From assembly GCA_045804965.1 (NCBI GenBank), contig JBJMMD010000022.1:186001-250000 (forward strand): 64,000 nucleotides of DNA, given 5' to 3'. The translations under genes were made by a program, and so were the position numbers. Numbering within the stretch: the stretch's first letter is position 1; the number at the start of each line of letters is the position of its first letter. Origin of the DNA: CAVTUU01 sp045804965. GTDB lineage: Bacteria > Chloroflexota > Chloroflexia > Thermomicrobiales > UBA6265. Below the pieces are notes generated by a model that made no database searches, was not told where the DNA came from, and saw only the letters and a program-made list of their open reading frames with translations. Shown here one piece after another: positions 1-7,972 of the stretch.

Positions 1-642
1 GGGGACAACACGATCACGGAAGATCAATACGCCTACGACTTCTCATTTCCGAAAGACGAGGGCAAGCCGAACCCGCATCTCTGGATGAACGTGCCCTTCG
101 CCGCGAAATACGCTGAGCTGACCCAGACCATGCTGAGCGAACGCGATGCGGCCAACGCCGCCTCCTACCAGGGAAACTACGACCGCTACAGCGCAGTGCT
201 GCAGCAGCTCGACCAGGGGATCATGACCGCGGTCCAAACGATCCCCGCGCCGAATCGCAAGCTGCTCACCTATCACGACTCCTTCGCCTATTTCGCCCAG
301 CGCTACGGCATGACCGTGATCGGCGCCGTCCAGCCCTCCGATTTCTCCGAACCGTCGCCGAAGGAAGTTGCAGCATTGATCGACCAGATCAAGCAGGAGC
401 AGGTGCCGGCGGTGTTCGGGTCGGAGGTGTTTCCCAGCACGGTGTTGGCGCAGATCGCGAAGGAATCGGGCGCAGCCTACATCGACAAGCTGCGCGACGA
501 CGAGCCGCCGGGCGACCCCGGCACCCCGGAGCATACCTACGTGGGACTGATGCTCAACGACATGAAGCTGATGATCCCGGCGCTCGGCGGCAACGTCGAT
601 GCCCTGGCAAGCATTCAACCGTACGACACCTATCAACCGTAA
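1..642 (+). CDS. Metal (Zn/Mn-type) ABC transporter substrate-binding protein, 5' truncated by window edge
   Basis: This is the C-terminal part of an extracytoplasmic cluster A-I (ZnuA/TroA-like) metal-binding protein. The frame is open from base 1, so the true start lies outside the window. Visible family marks are 'NPHLWM' and 'LTYHDSFAYFAQRYG', which supply two metal-ligand histidines. The acidic 'KLRDDEPPGDPG' loop and a terminal 'YVGLMLNDMKLM' helix follow. It would capture Zn2+ or Mn2+ outside the membrane and pass it to the permease at 1548. The ATPase gene follows after 45 bases. The order binding protein, ATPase, permease on one strand is typical for this importer family. The metal cannot be told from sequence. 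The signal peptide and first ligand are not in view. Confidence 0.9.
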   Translation, partial: GDNTITEDQYAYDFSFPKDEGKPNPHLWMNVPFAAKYAELTQTMLSERDAANAASYQGNYDRYSAVLQQLDQGIMTAVQTIPAPNRKLLTYHDSFAYFAQRYGMTVIGAVQPSDFSEPSPKEVAALIDQIKQEQVPAVFGSEVFPSTVLAQIAKESGAAYIDKLRDDEPPGDPGTPEHTYVGLMLNDMKLMIPALGGNVDALASIQPYDTYQP

Positions 643-687
643 CTACCCTATACGGCCGATCGCCGGCAACTGATCACGGATAGACCA

Positions 688-1551
688 ATGGCGCATCACG
701 CAATCGAACTCCACCAAGTAACCTGCGGCTACAGCGCCTCGCCGGTGCTGCGCGATGTCTCGTTGCGCGTGCCGCCTGGGCAGTTCGTGTGCATGATCGG
801 TCCCAGCGGCGCGGGCAAAACGACGCTGTTGCGGGCGATGCTCGGCTTGACGCCGTGGGTGCGCGGTCACGTAATCGTCGACGGCCGCGTCGTACGCGCG
901 GGCTCGTCGCCCGCGGGCGTCGGCTACGTCCCCCAGGTCGAGACCGTCGATTGGCACTTCCCGGTGACCGTGGAAAACGTCGTGCTCATGGGCAAGATCA
1001 GCCAACGCCGCCTCCTGCCCTGGGCGAGCAAGCGCGACCGGCGCGACGTCGCCGCCACGCTCGAGCGGCTCGGCATCGGCGAGCTCGGCAGTCGCCACAT
1101 CCGCGATCTCTCCGGCGGTCAGCAGCAGCGAACCTTCCTGGCGCGGGCGCTGATCGGCAAACCGCGACTACTCTTCCTCGACGAACCGACAGCGAGCGTC
1201 GACATCAAGACCCGCGACGACATTCTCCACCTGCTCGTCGATCTCAACCGCGAGGACATCACGATCGTGATGACGACACACGAGCTGAACACCGTCGCCG
1301 CGCACCTGCCGTGGGTCGTCTGCATCAACGGCGGCGTCATCGCCCAGGGCGCGCCGGACAAGATCTTCACCGGCCCGATTCTGAGCCGCACCTTCAACAC
1401 CGAAATGCGCGTTGTGCGCGAAGAGCAGACGGGCACGATTCTGGTTGCCGAAGCCGGCAGTCACGGCCCGTTCTCCGGTCTGCGCCCGGTCGTCCCTCGT
1501 GACCAGGCGCGGCTCGCCGCGGCGAACGAAGCGAGAGCAAGCCGCCCATGA
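688..1551 (+). CDS. Metal ABC transporter ATP-binding protein
   Basis: A 287-residue ABC ATPase that would power the metal importer on the cytoplasmic side. It shows Walker A 'GPSGAGKTT', Q-loop 'VPQVETVDW', signature 'LSGGQQQR', Walker B 'LLFLDEP' and the switch histidine in 'MTTHELN'. The 'VDWHFPVTVENVVLMG' segment is usual in Zn/Mn-type (ZnuC/MntB-like) ATPases. The stop codon overlaps the permease start (ATGA at 1548-1551), so translation is probably coupled. The C-terminal 40 residues after the NBD are Ala/Arg-rich and probably disordered. Confidence 0.95.
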   Translation: MAHHAIELHQVTCGYSASPVLRDVSLRVPPGQFVCMIGPSGAGKTTLLRAMLGLTPWVRGHVIVDGRVVRAGSSPAGVGYVPQVETVDWHFPVTVENVVLMGKISQRRLLPWASKRDRRDVAATLERLGIGELGSRHIRDLSGGQQQRTFLARALIGKPRLLFLDEPTASVDIKTRDDILHLLVDLNREDITIVMTTHELNTVAAHLPWVVCINGGVIAQGAPDKIFTGPILSRTFNTEMRVVREEQTGTILVAEAGSHGPFSGLRPVVPRDQARLAAANEARASRP

Positions 1552-2474
1552 CTTTCTTCACCGAGCCGTTCCAGTACGAATTCTTCCGTCACGGGCTGAT
1601 CGCCGCGACCATGATCGGCGCGCTCTGCGGGATGATGGGCGTCTTCATCGTGCTCCGCCGGATGAGCTACATCGGGCACGGCCTGTCGCATTCGGTCTTC
1701 GGCGGTGCGGTCGTCAGTTACCTCATCGGTTGGAACTTCTACCTCGGCGCCGGTCTCTGGGGCTTTCTCTCCGCGATCCTGATCAATGCCACCGCCCGCC
1801 GCCGGAAGATCGGCGCCGACGCCGCGATCGGCATCGTCACCACCGCCTCCTTCGCCCTCGGTGTCGCCCTGATCAGCAAAACCCGTAAATTCACGCGGAA
1901 CTTCGAAGCCGCGCTCTTCGGCAACATCCTCGGCGTCACCATGCGCGACCTCTGGGTCATCGCCGCCGTCACGCTCGTCGTCAGCCTGGCGATCTTCTTC
2001 GCCTACAAGCAGCTCATGTTCGCAACCTTCGACCCCGAGCTCGCCCGCGTCTACGGCGTGCCCACGCAATGGGTCGACACCGGTTTCGCCCTCGCCCTCG
2101 CCGCCACCATCGTCGCCGCCTTGAACGTCGTCGGCGTCACCCTGATCGCCGCCGCCATTGTCATCCCCCCAACCACCGCCCGCCTGCTCACCGACTCCTT
2201 CGGCCGCATGCTGCTAATCTCGACCGCGATCGGCGCCGCCACCGGCTTCTTCGGCATGTTCCTGTCCTACGAATACGACATCGCCTCCGGCGCCGCCATC
2301 GTGTTGCTGTCCGCCGGCATCTTCGCCGCCGTCTACGCCGGCACCTCGCTCCACAAAGTGCTCGTCACCGGGCGCGAACGCGTTCCCGCCGAGCAACCCA
2401 AACCCGCCATGCCAATCGGGGCCGGACTCGCACGTGTCCCTGCTCCTGTCGTCGAGGATCATCTTTTCGACTAA
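1548..2474 (+). CDS. Metal ABC transporter permease
   Basis: A 308-residue ABC-3 family membrane permease with about eight hydrophobic segments. 'MMGVFIVLRRMSYIGHGLSH' and 'NVVGVTLIAAAIVIPPTTAR' match the conserved ZnuB/MntC regions. It forms the transmembrane channel for the binding protein and ATPase encoded upstream and overlaps the ATPase stop by four bases. The last eight codons (encoding VVEDHLFD and the stop) fall inside the first copy of a 63-bp direct repeat (2451-2513). The second copy at 3629 encodes VEDHLVD plus stop in the same register. This gene's 3' end therefore looks like the boundary of an inserted island. Confidence 0.95.
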   Translation: MTFFTEPFQYEFFRHGLIAATMIGALCGMMGVFIVLRRMSYIGHGLSHSVFGGAVVSYLIGWNFYLGAGLWGFLSAILINATARRRKIGADAAIGIVTTASFALGVALISKTRKFTRNFEAALFGNILGVTMRDLWVIAAVTLVVSLAIFFAYKQLMFATFDPELARVYGVPTQWVDTGFALALAATIVAALNVVGVTLIAAAIVIPPTTARLLTDSFGRMLLISTAIGAATGFFGMFLSYEYDIASGAAIVLLSAGIFAAVYAGTSLHKVLVTGRERVPAEQPKPAMPIGAGLARVPAPVVEDHLFD

Positions 2475-2513
2475 GAATTGGCGGTGGTGCTCTTTAGACT
2501 TGTGGATACAGGT
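2451..2513 (+). repeat. 63-bp direct repeat, copy 1 (island boundary candidate)
   Basis: Spans the last codons of the metal permease and 39 bases after its stop. It matches 3629-3691 in the same orientation with 8 differences in 63 bases (counted by eye). Most differences are transitions. Both copies keep the sense of a VEDHL-x-D-stop reading. This resembles an attachment-site duplication at the 3' end of a gene, but no integrase was found. Confidence 0.75.
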
Positions 2514-2710
2514 CGATCTCGAGGATGCGTGCCGGTTTGGCAAAGTGGCGGCCGAATCTGCCAGGGTCTTGCGAGCCTCAGCAATGTGCGCGAAACAGCG
2601 ATGGCCCGTCCCCATGCCGACCTAGAACACGGCGGCGTCTCGTGGTTCCATCAACAGGTAAACGTAGTATCCGATCTTCTCCGCCAATTCCGGTGCAAAC
2701 CCGAGTGATG

Positions 2711-3367
2711 TTATGGTTTTGGAACTCCCAGGGGTTGCAGCGCTCCAGCCCGCGATGCCTCCCAGATGCGCCAGTCCAGTTCGTAGGCCGGGATGCCGAG
2801 CACTCGAGCGGCGCCGACGACCACGTCGATCAGATCCTGATCGTTCAGCCGGCGACCCAGCACGGTCTCCGCGAAGCGGCGGACGTGGACGTCCGGCTTG
2901 ACGGTGTCGACGCCCAAGCGCATGATCAGCCACTGGTAGACGGCTGGCCCTAACCCCTTCACACGCCCTTCGAAGTCACGCTTGAAGGTGCTGCGCGTCG
3001 CCCAGGCGCGCAGGCGTTCCTGGTCGGTCACACCGATGCTGCGGAAGTAGCGCACGAGGTCGCGCAGGTGCTGGGCACGTGTCCACATGTTGTAGCCCCA
3101 AAGATACTGGGCAAGGGCGGTATTGCCCTGCTTATCCTCGGTGTAGCGGCGGAAGAGCGCTTCGAGGTCCTCGATCGTGCGGACCTCGTCCCAGCGCTGC
3201 GCTTTAAAACTCTCCAGCGCCTTGACCACCGCCGTCGTGTGGGTCTGGAAGTCGACGACCGTCGCGAGGAGGTTCATCACGTAATCCTCCTCGTGGTAGG
3301 TCTGCGCGGGCGGCGCGAGGTGTCTGGCCGCGTCGGCGACGCCACCGATGTCCGCGCTAGTGATCAC
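2711..3367 (-). CDS. HhH-GPD-like (endonuclease III superfamily) DNA glycosylase-like protein
   Basis: A 218-residue soluble protein. The segment 'RVKGLGPAVYQWLIMRLGVD' followed by 'KPDVHVRRFAE' has the layout of a helix-hairpin-helix plus the catalytic-Asp 'VDTHV.R' motif of endonuclease III/AlkA-type glycosylases. No C-terminal four-cysteine iron-sulfur loop is present. By family, it would excise or recognise altered bases in DNA, but the substrate is unknown. It starts with GTG at 3367, and the preceding gene's TGA overlaps it (GTGA, 3364-3367), so the two are coupled. The pair sits exactly between two copies of a 63-bp repeat and next to a DpdA-like DNA-base exchange enzyme. That context makes a role in sensing or processing modified DNA plausible but unproven. 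Confidence 0.6.
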   Translation of the reverse strand: MITSADIGGVADAARHLAPPAQTYHEEDYVMNLLATVVDFQTHTTAVVKALESFKAQRWDEVRTIEDLEALFRRYTEDKQGNTALAQYLWGYNMWTRAQHLRDLVRYFRSIGVTDQERLRAWATRSTFKRDFEGRVKGLGPAVYQWLIMRLGVDTVKPDVHVRRFAETVLGRRLNDQDLIDVVVGAARVLGIPAYELDWRIWEASRAGALQPLGVPKP

Positions 3368-3612
3368 GCACGAGGCCTCCTCAATCGATAGAGCCCGCGG
3401 CCAACGCGCTCAAGATCATCGTAGGTGACGGCGTGATGTTTGGGAGCGTCGCCGCACATCCGCGCCGTGAAGTGAGTACGGACGGTTGACTCTGCGTAAC
3501 GCGAGCCCCGCTTCTGCATGTCGTCGATGATCTGTTGCGGGGTGAACGTGGCAGTTGGGTCGCCCGCGGAGAGGCGCCGGAACGATTCCAGGACCTCGTC
3601 TCGGCACGTCAT
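3364..3612 (-). CDS. Small winged-helix-like protein (DUF7669-like)
   Basis: About 82 residues from ATG at 3612 (an ATG at 3627 in the same frame would add five). The sequence has the form CRDEVLESFRRL, then FTPQQIIDDMQKRGSRY, then ESTVRTH, then AVTYDDLERVGRGLYRL. This reads as a compact winged helix, and I recall it as the DUF7669 family, whose function is not established. The start at MTCRDE fits the family's usual beginning. It lies directly upstream of, and overlaps, the HhH-GPD-like gene, so it is probably a DNA-binding partner or regulator for it. Confidence 0.6.
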   Translation of the reverse strand: MTCRDEVLESFRRLSAGDPTATFTPQQIIDDMQKRGSRYAESTVRTHFTARMCGDAPKHHAVTYDDLERVGRGLYRLRRPRA

Positions 3613-3628
3613 GTGTTCTCCTCTCACC

Positions 3629-3691
3629 GTCGAGGATCACCTCGTCGACTAAGAATCGGCGGTGGCGCTCTTCAGCCTTGTGGATGCAGGT
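3629..3691 (+). repeat. 63-bp direct repeat, copy 2
   Basis: Second copy of the repeat at 2451-2513 (55 of 63 positions identical by eye). Read on the + strand it keeps the tail of a permease-like reading frame. On the - strand the last codons and stop (3649-3651) of the DpdA-like gene lie inside it. It therefore forms the joint between the glycosylase pair and the HerA/NurA/DpdA operon. Confidence 0.75.
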
Positions 3692-4713
3692 ATTCCGGAA
3701 GCAACGATTTCATTTATTAGTGGCAGGTAAATTGAATTGTCGAGGTGTTTTCTGTACCAGTCAGAGTAAGTACCTGCACAAAGATGCTTTTCGATTAACC
3801 GCGCCTCTTCGAGCAGCGTCCAGAGATTGTGAGTCGCACGATTGGAAAAGCCAGTCGTGCCACCTGCAATCAAACCGTCGCGTCCACTCATTTGGCAGGC
3901 TGGACATTGACACTCCTCGAGCGTTTTCCATTCATCAGTGCTGGGCGCGCGGCCACGCCAACTTCCAAACTGGACAACAAGGCGATCGCCCTTGCCTGGC
4001 AGCTGCACGAGCCCTCGGGCCGCACGGTTTCGCCAACCGCTTGAGTCGACGGAGTCCATTCCCAAGAGTCGGGCGAGATGCAGCGTTGCTGTGCCACCAA
4101 CGCCAAAAAGGTGAATTCTGCAATCGGCGAACGCTTCGCGCACGCGGCGCACGCCTTCAAGCACTTCTCGATACGGGCGTGCTTTTGGCATTCGCAGTAA
4201 GTTCGGCACGATTCCGCCTAGGGCAATGTCTCGCTTGGCGGCCAGGTTGTCATCACTCCGGATCGCGAGGATGTATTCGTCGATGATTTGGCTGATGTGT
4301 ATGACAGGAACATAACCGTCGTCATTGAACGATCGATTGACCGCCATCGTCAGCCTCATACACTCTCGCTGCTCATCAAGAGACATCTTCGGACTTGGGA
4401 TGAAGTCCTGTGAAATGGGATACCAATTTGGCCCGGAATTGGTGACAAAGGCTTTATACGCGACTCGCTCGGTTTCGCCTCCTCGTGTCAAAAAGTAAAA
4501 CGCGCCATTATCAAGGTAGACATTTATCCCAGCGGGCACGCCCAAAAATGCGTGGAGTCCAACTTCCATCGCCTTACGTCGCTGGACCGGTTGTTGGTGA
4601 AAATCCGCATACGAAACCATGACCGCCTGCAAGTCCTCAAGGAAATAGGGCGAGTTGAAATCCCAAGCTCTTGGATGCAGATTCTTGAGGCTGAGTCCCG
4701 CGACTATGAGCAC
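3649..4713 (-). CDS. DpdA-like tRNA-guanine transglycosylase family protein (putative DNA 7-deazaguanine insertion enzyme)
   Basis: A 354-residue TIM-barrel base-exchange enzyme of the TGT superfamily. Visible marks are 'VYLDNGAF' (D68, position of the first catalytic Asp), 'ALGGIVP' (166-170), 'HLFGVGG', and 'LGMDSVDSSGWRNRAARG' (D220/D223, position of the nucleophile). A complete zinc site C268-x-C270-xx-C273-x21-H295 is also present. It is shorter and more divergent than tRNA TGTs, and its neighbours are DNA-acting proteins. The best match is therefore DpdA, which by published work inserts preQ0 into DNA. It is last in an operon with DUF6884, NurA and HerA genes. A GTG start at 4713 lies 11 bases after the HerA stop. 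An RNA substrate cannot be excluded. Confidence 0.78.
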   Translation of the reverse strand: MLIVAGLSLKNLHPRAWDFNSPYFLEDLQAVMVSYADFHQQPVQRRKAMEVGLHAFLGVPAGINVYLDNGAFYFLTRGGETERVAYKAFVTNSGPNWYPISQDFIPSPKMSLDEQRECMRLTMAVNRSFNDDGYVPVIHISQIIDEYILAIRSDDNLAAKRDIALGGIVPNLLRMPKARPYREVLEGVRRVREAFADCRIHLFGVGGTATLHLARLLGMDSVDSSGWRNRAARGLVQLPGKGDRLVVQFGSWRGRAPSTDEWKTLEECQCPACQMSGRDGLIAGGTTGFSNRATHNLWTLLEEARLIEKHLCAGTYSDWYRKHLDNSIYLPLINEIVASGIPASTRLKSATADS

Positions 4714-4724
4714 GGCGATGCTTT

Positions 4725-5042
4725 CTACCGCGCAGGCGCGGCTAATGCTTCACGGTGAGCCTTTTCAAGCGCCTCAAATGCGTCCTCTTCTTCGCGCTCG
4801 CCTTTCGACTCTGGCGGCTTCATCTTGACGAGCACCGGGAAGTTGATGAGCTGGCCCGACAGGAGTGCTTCCCCGACGTCAAGATCGGGCAACATACTCG
4901 CCTCGTCTTCCCCCAGTGTCTCTATCACGCGGCGGACATAACTTTGGTCCGCAGGATTCGCCATGCGCATGATGATGTAGGAGTTACATTGAGATAGTGT
5001 TGTTTCGTCCAACCGAGAGGGGCGTTGGCTGATGAGGATCAA
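4725..5042 (-). CDS. C-terminal fragment of HerA-like ATPase, downstream of in-frame amber
   Basis: This frame continues that of the HerA-like gene at 5064-6476 with no shift. Codon 471 (5064-5066) is TAG, then GRKFGVG follows, then this stretch from a TTG at 5042. 'LILISQRPSRLDETTLSQC' is the conserved sensor/arginine-finger region of HerA/FtsK-type motors, and 'LDVGEALLSGQLINFPVLVKM' is the usual HerA tail. Without it the upstream product cannot form a working ring. Independent translation from the TTG is possible but would give an incomplete domain. Stop at 4725 lies 11 bases before the DpdA-like start. Confidence 0.75.
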   Translation of the reverse strand: MILISQRPSRLDETTLSQCNSYIIMRMANPADQSYVRRVIETLGEDEASMLPDLDVGEALLSGQLINFPVLVKMKPPESKGEREEEDAFEALEKAHREALAAPAR

Positions 5043-5063
5043 CCCAACACCAAACTTTCGTCC

Positions 5064-5066
5064 CTA
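5064..5066 (-). other. In-frame amber codon inside HerA frame
   Basis: The + strand reads CTA, which is TAG on the coding strand. The codons before it encode ITSTKQIAQ and those after encode GRKFGVGLILISQ, with no frame change. Homology continues on both sides, so the interruption is a single codon rather than a deletion or frameshift. Confidence 0.9.
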
Positions 5067-6476
5067 TTGAGCGATCTGTTTAGTCGAAGTGATGGCTCGC
5101 TGTTCCGCGGGGATCCTTGCTTGAGAGGGTGCGAAGTTATGCGCCTCTTCAAGAAGGAGCAGAACAGGTAATTTGAGATCTTCAGACACACGCGCGTCAA
5201 AAATATCGTCCGCGACGATGCTGTAGATCGCGGCTTGGAAGTCTCCACTGTAACCCGCCAAAGACACGACACTAATCTTTCCATATTTTACGAGTTCAGT
5301 GCGGTCAGAGGGCAGCGGGATAGCGGACCGCGCGACACGCTTGTTGGTCTGTTCCATCCGTGTTAGGCGAGAAGCAGCGCGTGCCGTCCGTTTCTTGATC
5401 CCCTCCAGCGTCCGAATATCCGTTCTCGAATAGTTCATGATGCCGGGCCATCCCCAATTCGACAGGTCTTGCCGTCGCGCCGCATCATCGTTTCTCAGAA
5501 CGATCTCCCCAGACTCTGCCAAGTTCGAGAGGAGCCACATGTTAGGTTCGATCCCATACTGAAGTATTTCCTGGCGCCCGAGGGTTTGTGCTAACCAGTT
5601 CACGCGAGTTTGTAAATCCTGGGAATCGCCAGTGAAGAAGGTGCCTGCAGCACTAAAAAGATCTCCGAATCGAGAGCGCATTGTGTCAGTTAAGGGATAA
5701 CCCAGCGCATTGACGATTTCCGCAACTGTTTCACTGTCCTCGTCAAAGACCGGAAATTGTGCATAGTATCGGCAAACCCGCTCCGCCAAACTTGGTACAT
5801 CGGACAAACCGGTATAGTCACCATGAGGATCAAAGATCACGATTGGAAAATTCTTTTGCGCTAATTGTTCGATAATTCGCCTTGCAGCCCAGCTCTTCCC
5901 AGATCCAGTCATTGCCAAGATGGCGAGGTGCCGAGTCACGATCGCATGGCCATCGACAAGGACGTTCACATCTGAACGATTGGCGAGCGTGGCAACGTCG
6001 AGCGCTCGATGTTGCTGTTGCTGGAGCTCCCCGAGCACGACGCGTGCGATATCTACCGAGCCTGGGCGATAGGCACTTGTAGCTGGCTGAGGGGGATAAC
6101 GCAGGTGATCGAGCTTTCCTCCGCTCGCACCATCCAACGGTTCCGCTCCCAAGACCTGACAGACGGCAGTGACCATCTCACGGCTCAGTGAGAGAACGGT
6201 GTCGAATGGATTGGTTTTCGTAGCGGCGAGCTCATGTCCGGCTTCAACTGGGAAGAGCGGATTGACTCGCTCAATGCGTTGGACCTTTGCCCAGACACGG
6301 ATTTGCTGACTCGGACCACTGCCACCGGGGTCCCTGAGGACAGCATCGACCGCGATGATGTCCTGCTCGCGAATTTCCTCGTGCGCGACAGCGATCCTGA
6401 ACTCTCGGCTCGTGCTCTCTCCGACCAACGTACCGACATAGTTATCGGTGGCGGTGGGGTTTATTGACTCGCTCAT
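5064..6476 (-). CDS. HerA-like hexameric DNA-translocase ATPase, interrupted by in-frame amber stop
   Basis: From ATG at 6476 the product to the amber is 470 residues. The full frame would be 583 codons (to 4725). It has an N-terminal beta-barrel-like (HAS) region, Walker A 'MTGSGKS' (about residues 189-195), 'IVIFDPHGDY' and Walker B 'LPVLLLLEEAHNFAP' (about 443). HerA motors translocate DNA and normally pair with NurA nuclease, which is encoded immediately upstream with an ATGA overlap (6473-6476). That overlap and the GGAGG about seven bases before decide this start over 6509. The stop is a TAG exactly where relatives usually have a residue before GRKFG, one base from GAG. It may be a nonsense mutation, a base-call error or a readthrough codon. 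Confidence 0.85.
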   Translation of the reverse strand: MSESINPTATDNYVGTLVGESTSREFRIAVAHEEIREQDIIAVDAVLRDPGGSGPSQQIRVWAKVQRIERVNPLFPVEAGHELAATKTNPFDTVLSLSREMVTAVCQVLGAEPLDGASGGKLDHLRYPPQPATSAYRPGSVDIARVVLGELQQQQHRALDVATLANRSDVNVLVDGHAIVTRHLAILAMTGSGKSWAARRIIEQLAQKNFPIVIFDPHGDYTGLSDVPSLAERVCRYYAQFPVFDEDSETVAEIVNALGYPLTDTMRSRFGDLFSAAGTFFTGDSQDLQTRVNWLAQTLGRQEILQYGIEPNMWLLSNLAESGEIVLRNDDAARRQDLSNWGWPGIMNYSRTDIRTLEGIKKRTARAASRLTRMEQTNKRVARSAIPLPSDRTELVKYGKISVVSLAGYSGDFQAAIYSIVADDIFDARVSEDLKLPVLLLLEEAHNFAPSQARIPAEQRAITSTKQIAQ

Positions 6477-7963
6477 GCTGCCCCTCCTACATCGGGTCTG
6501 AACAGCCAATCGCGATGAGTCATGTAGATGGCTTGAACAAGAATGCGCTGCATCTCAGTATCGGTAATTTCCCCGCGTTGGAGGCTGGCGCTCAAATTGA
6601 ATCGAATTAGCTTTCCGTAGGCGTCCGTCAACCAACTTGGCACGTGAGCGAACTTGTCGGCGATGTCGAGACCCACCGGAAAGCCATAACCGGGCAATAA
6701 GCGTGCATAGAGGTAAGCACGGCGGGCTGCTTCCGCTATCTGATCATCCCCGAGCAGCGGCAGGACTTCGACTCGGATTGGTTCAGTCGTAGGCGAGACG
6801 TGCACATAGCAACCGAGGACCTCTGGAAATCCGAAGTTGCTAGGAGGCCGCAAGGGTGACCAATCAACCCTAACCTCGCCTGGCTTGCCAGGCACCGATA
6901 CCATCCCGCCCCGCAAACCATCATACTTGCTGATCTTCCACGGTTCGGATCGTTCACCAGGCTTCAGCAACATACCTAGGAGGAGCGCATCAGTGTATCC
7001 GAGCCGGTCGAGTAAGGACTTAGGGGACGTCAAATCGGAACGGCCATACAGGTCATTGAAATATTCCGCGTTGCCCTTCTCTCGCAAGCCGCGAAAGACG
7101 CGATCAAGTAGTACTTTCTCCGCGAATTCCCGAAGTTCTCCGCGTTCGACGACTCCTGCAATGATAGGGATCGGGTTTCGACTTAGGGCTGTGCACGCGA
7201 GCTGTCGATAGAGAAATGCAATCCATGCAAGCGGCTCAAAAAATCGATTTCGCGACCATTCGTCTGAGCGGTCAGGAACGAGGCGAGGATAGATGTCGAG
7301 CTGCGCCTCTCGTAAGAAGTTCTCTTTCAGCTCCTGCGCCAGTGATTGATTGCCAGCGTATTGTCCGAGGAAGAGATCGATGTCCTTCTCGGTAAATGGA
7401 GAATGTCCTGCATAGGCCCCAACGAGGTAAACGAGCGGGCCATGGAACATGAGCACGCGAAGGTCTGGAGTGCGTTCGAGTGCCGACAGCCCCCCAAGCA
7501 ACTCTGCAGTGATCCTTACGATATCGATGAAGTCTTTACGATCTTTGCTGCCGCCTTCGAGATCACCAAGAATGATCGGGTAGTAACCAAAGGATTCGCG
7601 CTCGGCAAGTCGCCGTTCTCCCGTACGCACGCTGAATGAGCCTACGCGCAAGAGAATTGGCACTTGACTAGAGATTTGAACCTGGCCCACCCCGCCGTCG
7701 ATGAACGTAACGACTTCGTTTTGAAGTTGCGACCATTCCGCATCCGTAATTTGATTAGCCTTCAGAATAGAAGGCTCACGTCGCATCGACTTTCGCATGT
7801 CTGAGATGAATGAAGCGGTATTTCTAAAGTAGTTGTTCCGAAGACTTTCAGCTACGAAGAGAGCGTTCTGCGCCAAGCGCATGAAGAGGTGAGGTTGACG
7901 TTCAAGGTCCTCCTGCACCCCTTCAAGTGTGGGCCAAAGTCTCGCCCGAGTTAAATCGCTCAC
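6473..7963 (-). CDS. NurA-like nuclease domain protein
   Basis: A 496-residue protein of the NurA type. NurA family members are 5'-3' and endonucleases that work with HerA in DNA end processing. Evidence is 'VVTFIDGGVG' (D89, the first metal-binding Asp, followed by the usual Gly-rich strand), the later 'DLRVLMFHGPLVYLVG' strand, the C-terminal 'GFPVGLDIADKF' element, and direct coupling to a HerA gene. In typical NurA the second strand carries Asp where this protein has His174 ('FHGPL'), so the active site may be altered. It is longer than archaeal NurA (about 300-450 residues). GTG start at 7963, nine bases after the DUF6884 gene. Confidence 0.7.
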   Translation of the reverse strand: MSDLTRARLWPTLEGVQEDLERQPHLFMRLAQNALFVAESLRNNYFRNTASFISDMRKSMRREPSILKANQITDAEWSQLQNEVVTFIDGGVGQVQISSQVPILLRVGSFSVRTGERRLAERESFGYYPIILGDLEGGSKDRKDFIDIVRITAELLGGLSALERTPDLRVLMFHGPLVYLVGAYAGHSPFTEKDIDLFLGQYAGNQSLAQELKENFLREAQLDIYPRLVPDRSDEWSRNRFFEPLAWIAFLYRQLACTALSRNPIPIIAGVVERGELREFAEKVLLDRVFRGLREKGNAEYFNDLYGRSDLTSPKSLLDRLGYTDALLLGMLLKPGERSEPWKISKYDGLRGGMVSVPGKPGEVRVDWSPLRPPSNFGFPEVLGCYVHVSPTTEPIRVEVLPLLGDDQIAEAARRAYLYARLLPGYGFPVGLDIADKFAHVPSWLTDAYGKLIRFNLSASLQRGEITDTEMQRILVQAIYMTHRDWLFRPDVGGAA

Positions 7964-7972
7964 TTTCGCCGC

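Noticed and set aside
2451..3691. Insertion sequence bounded by the 63-bp repeats
   Set aside because: No transposase or integrase lies between the copies, and the repeats are direct rather than terminal inverted; reported as a boundary repeat only.
4725..5042. A separate small gene after HerA
   Set aside because: It is the direct in-frame continuation of HerA after the amber codon, including the conserved SQRP segment; not an independent gene family.
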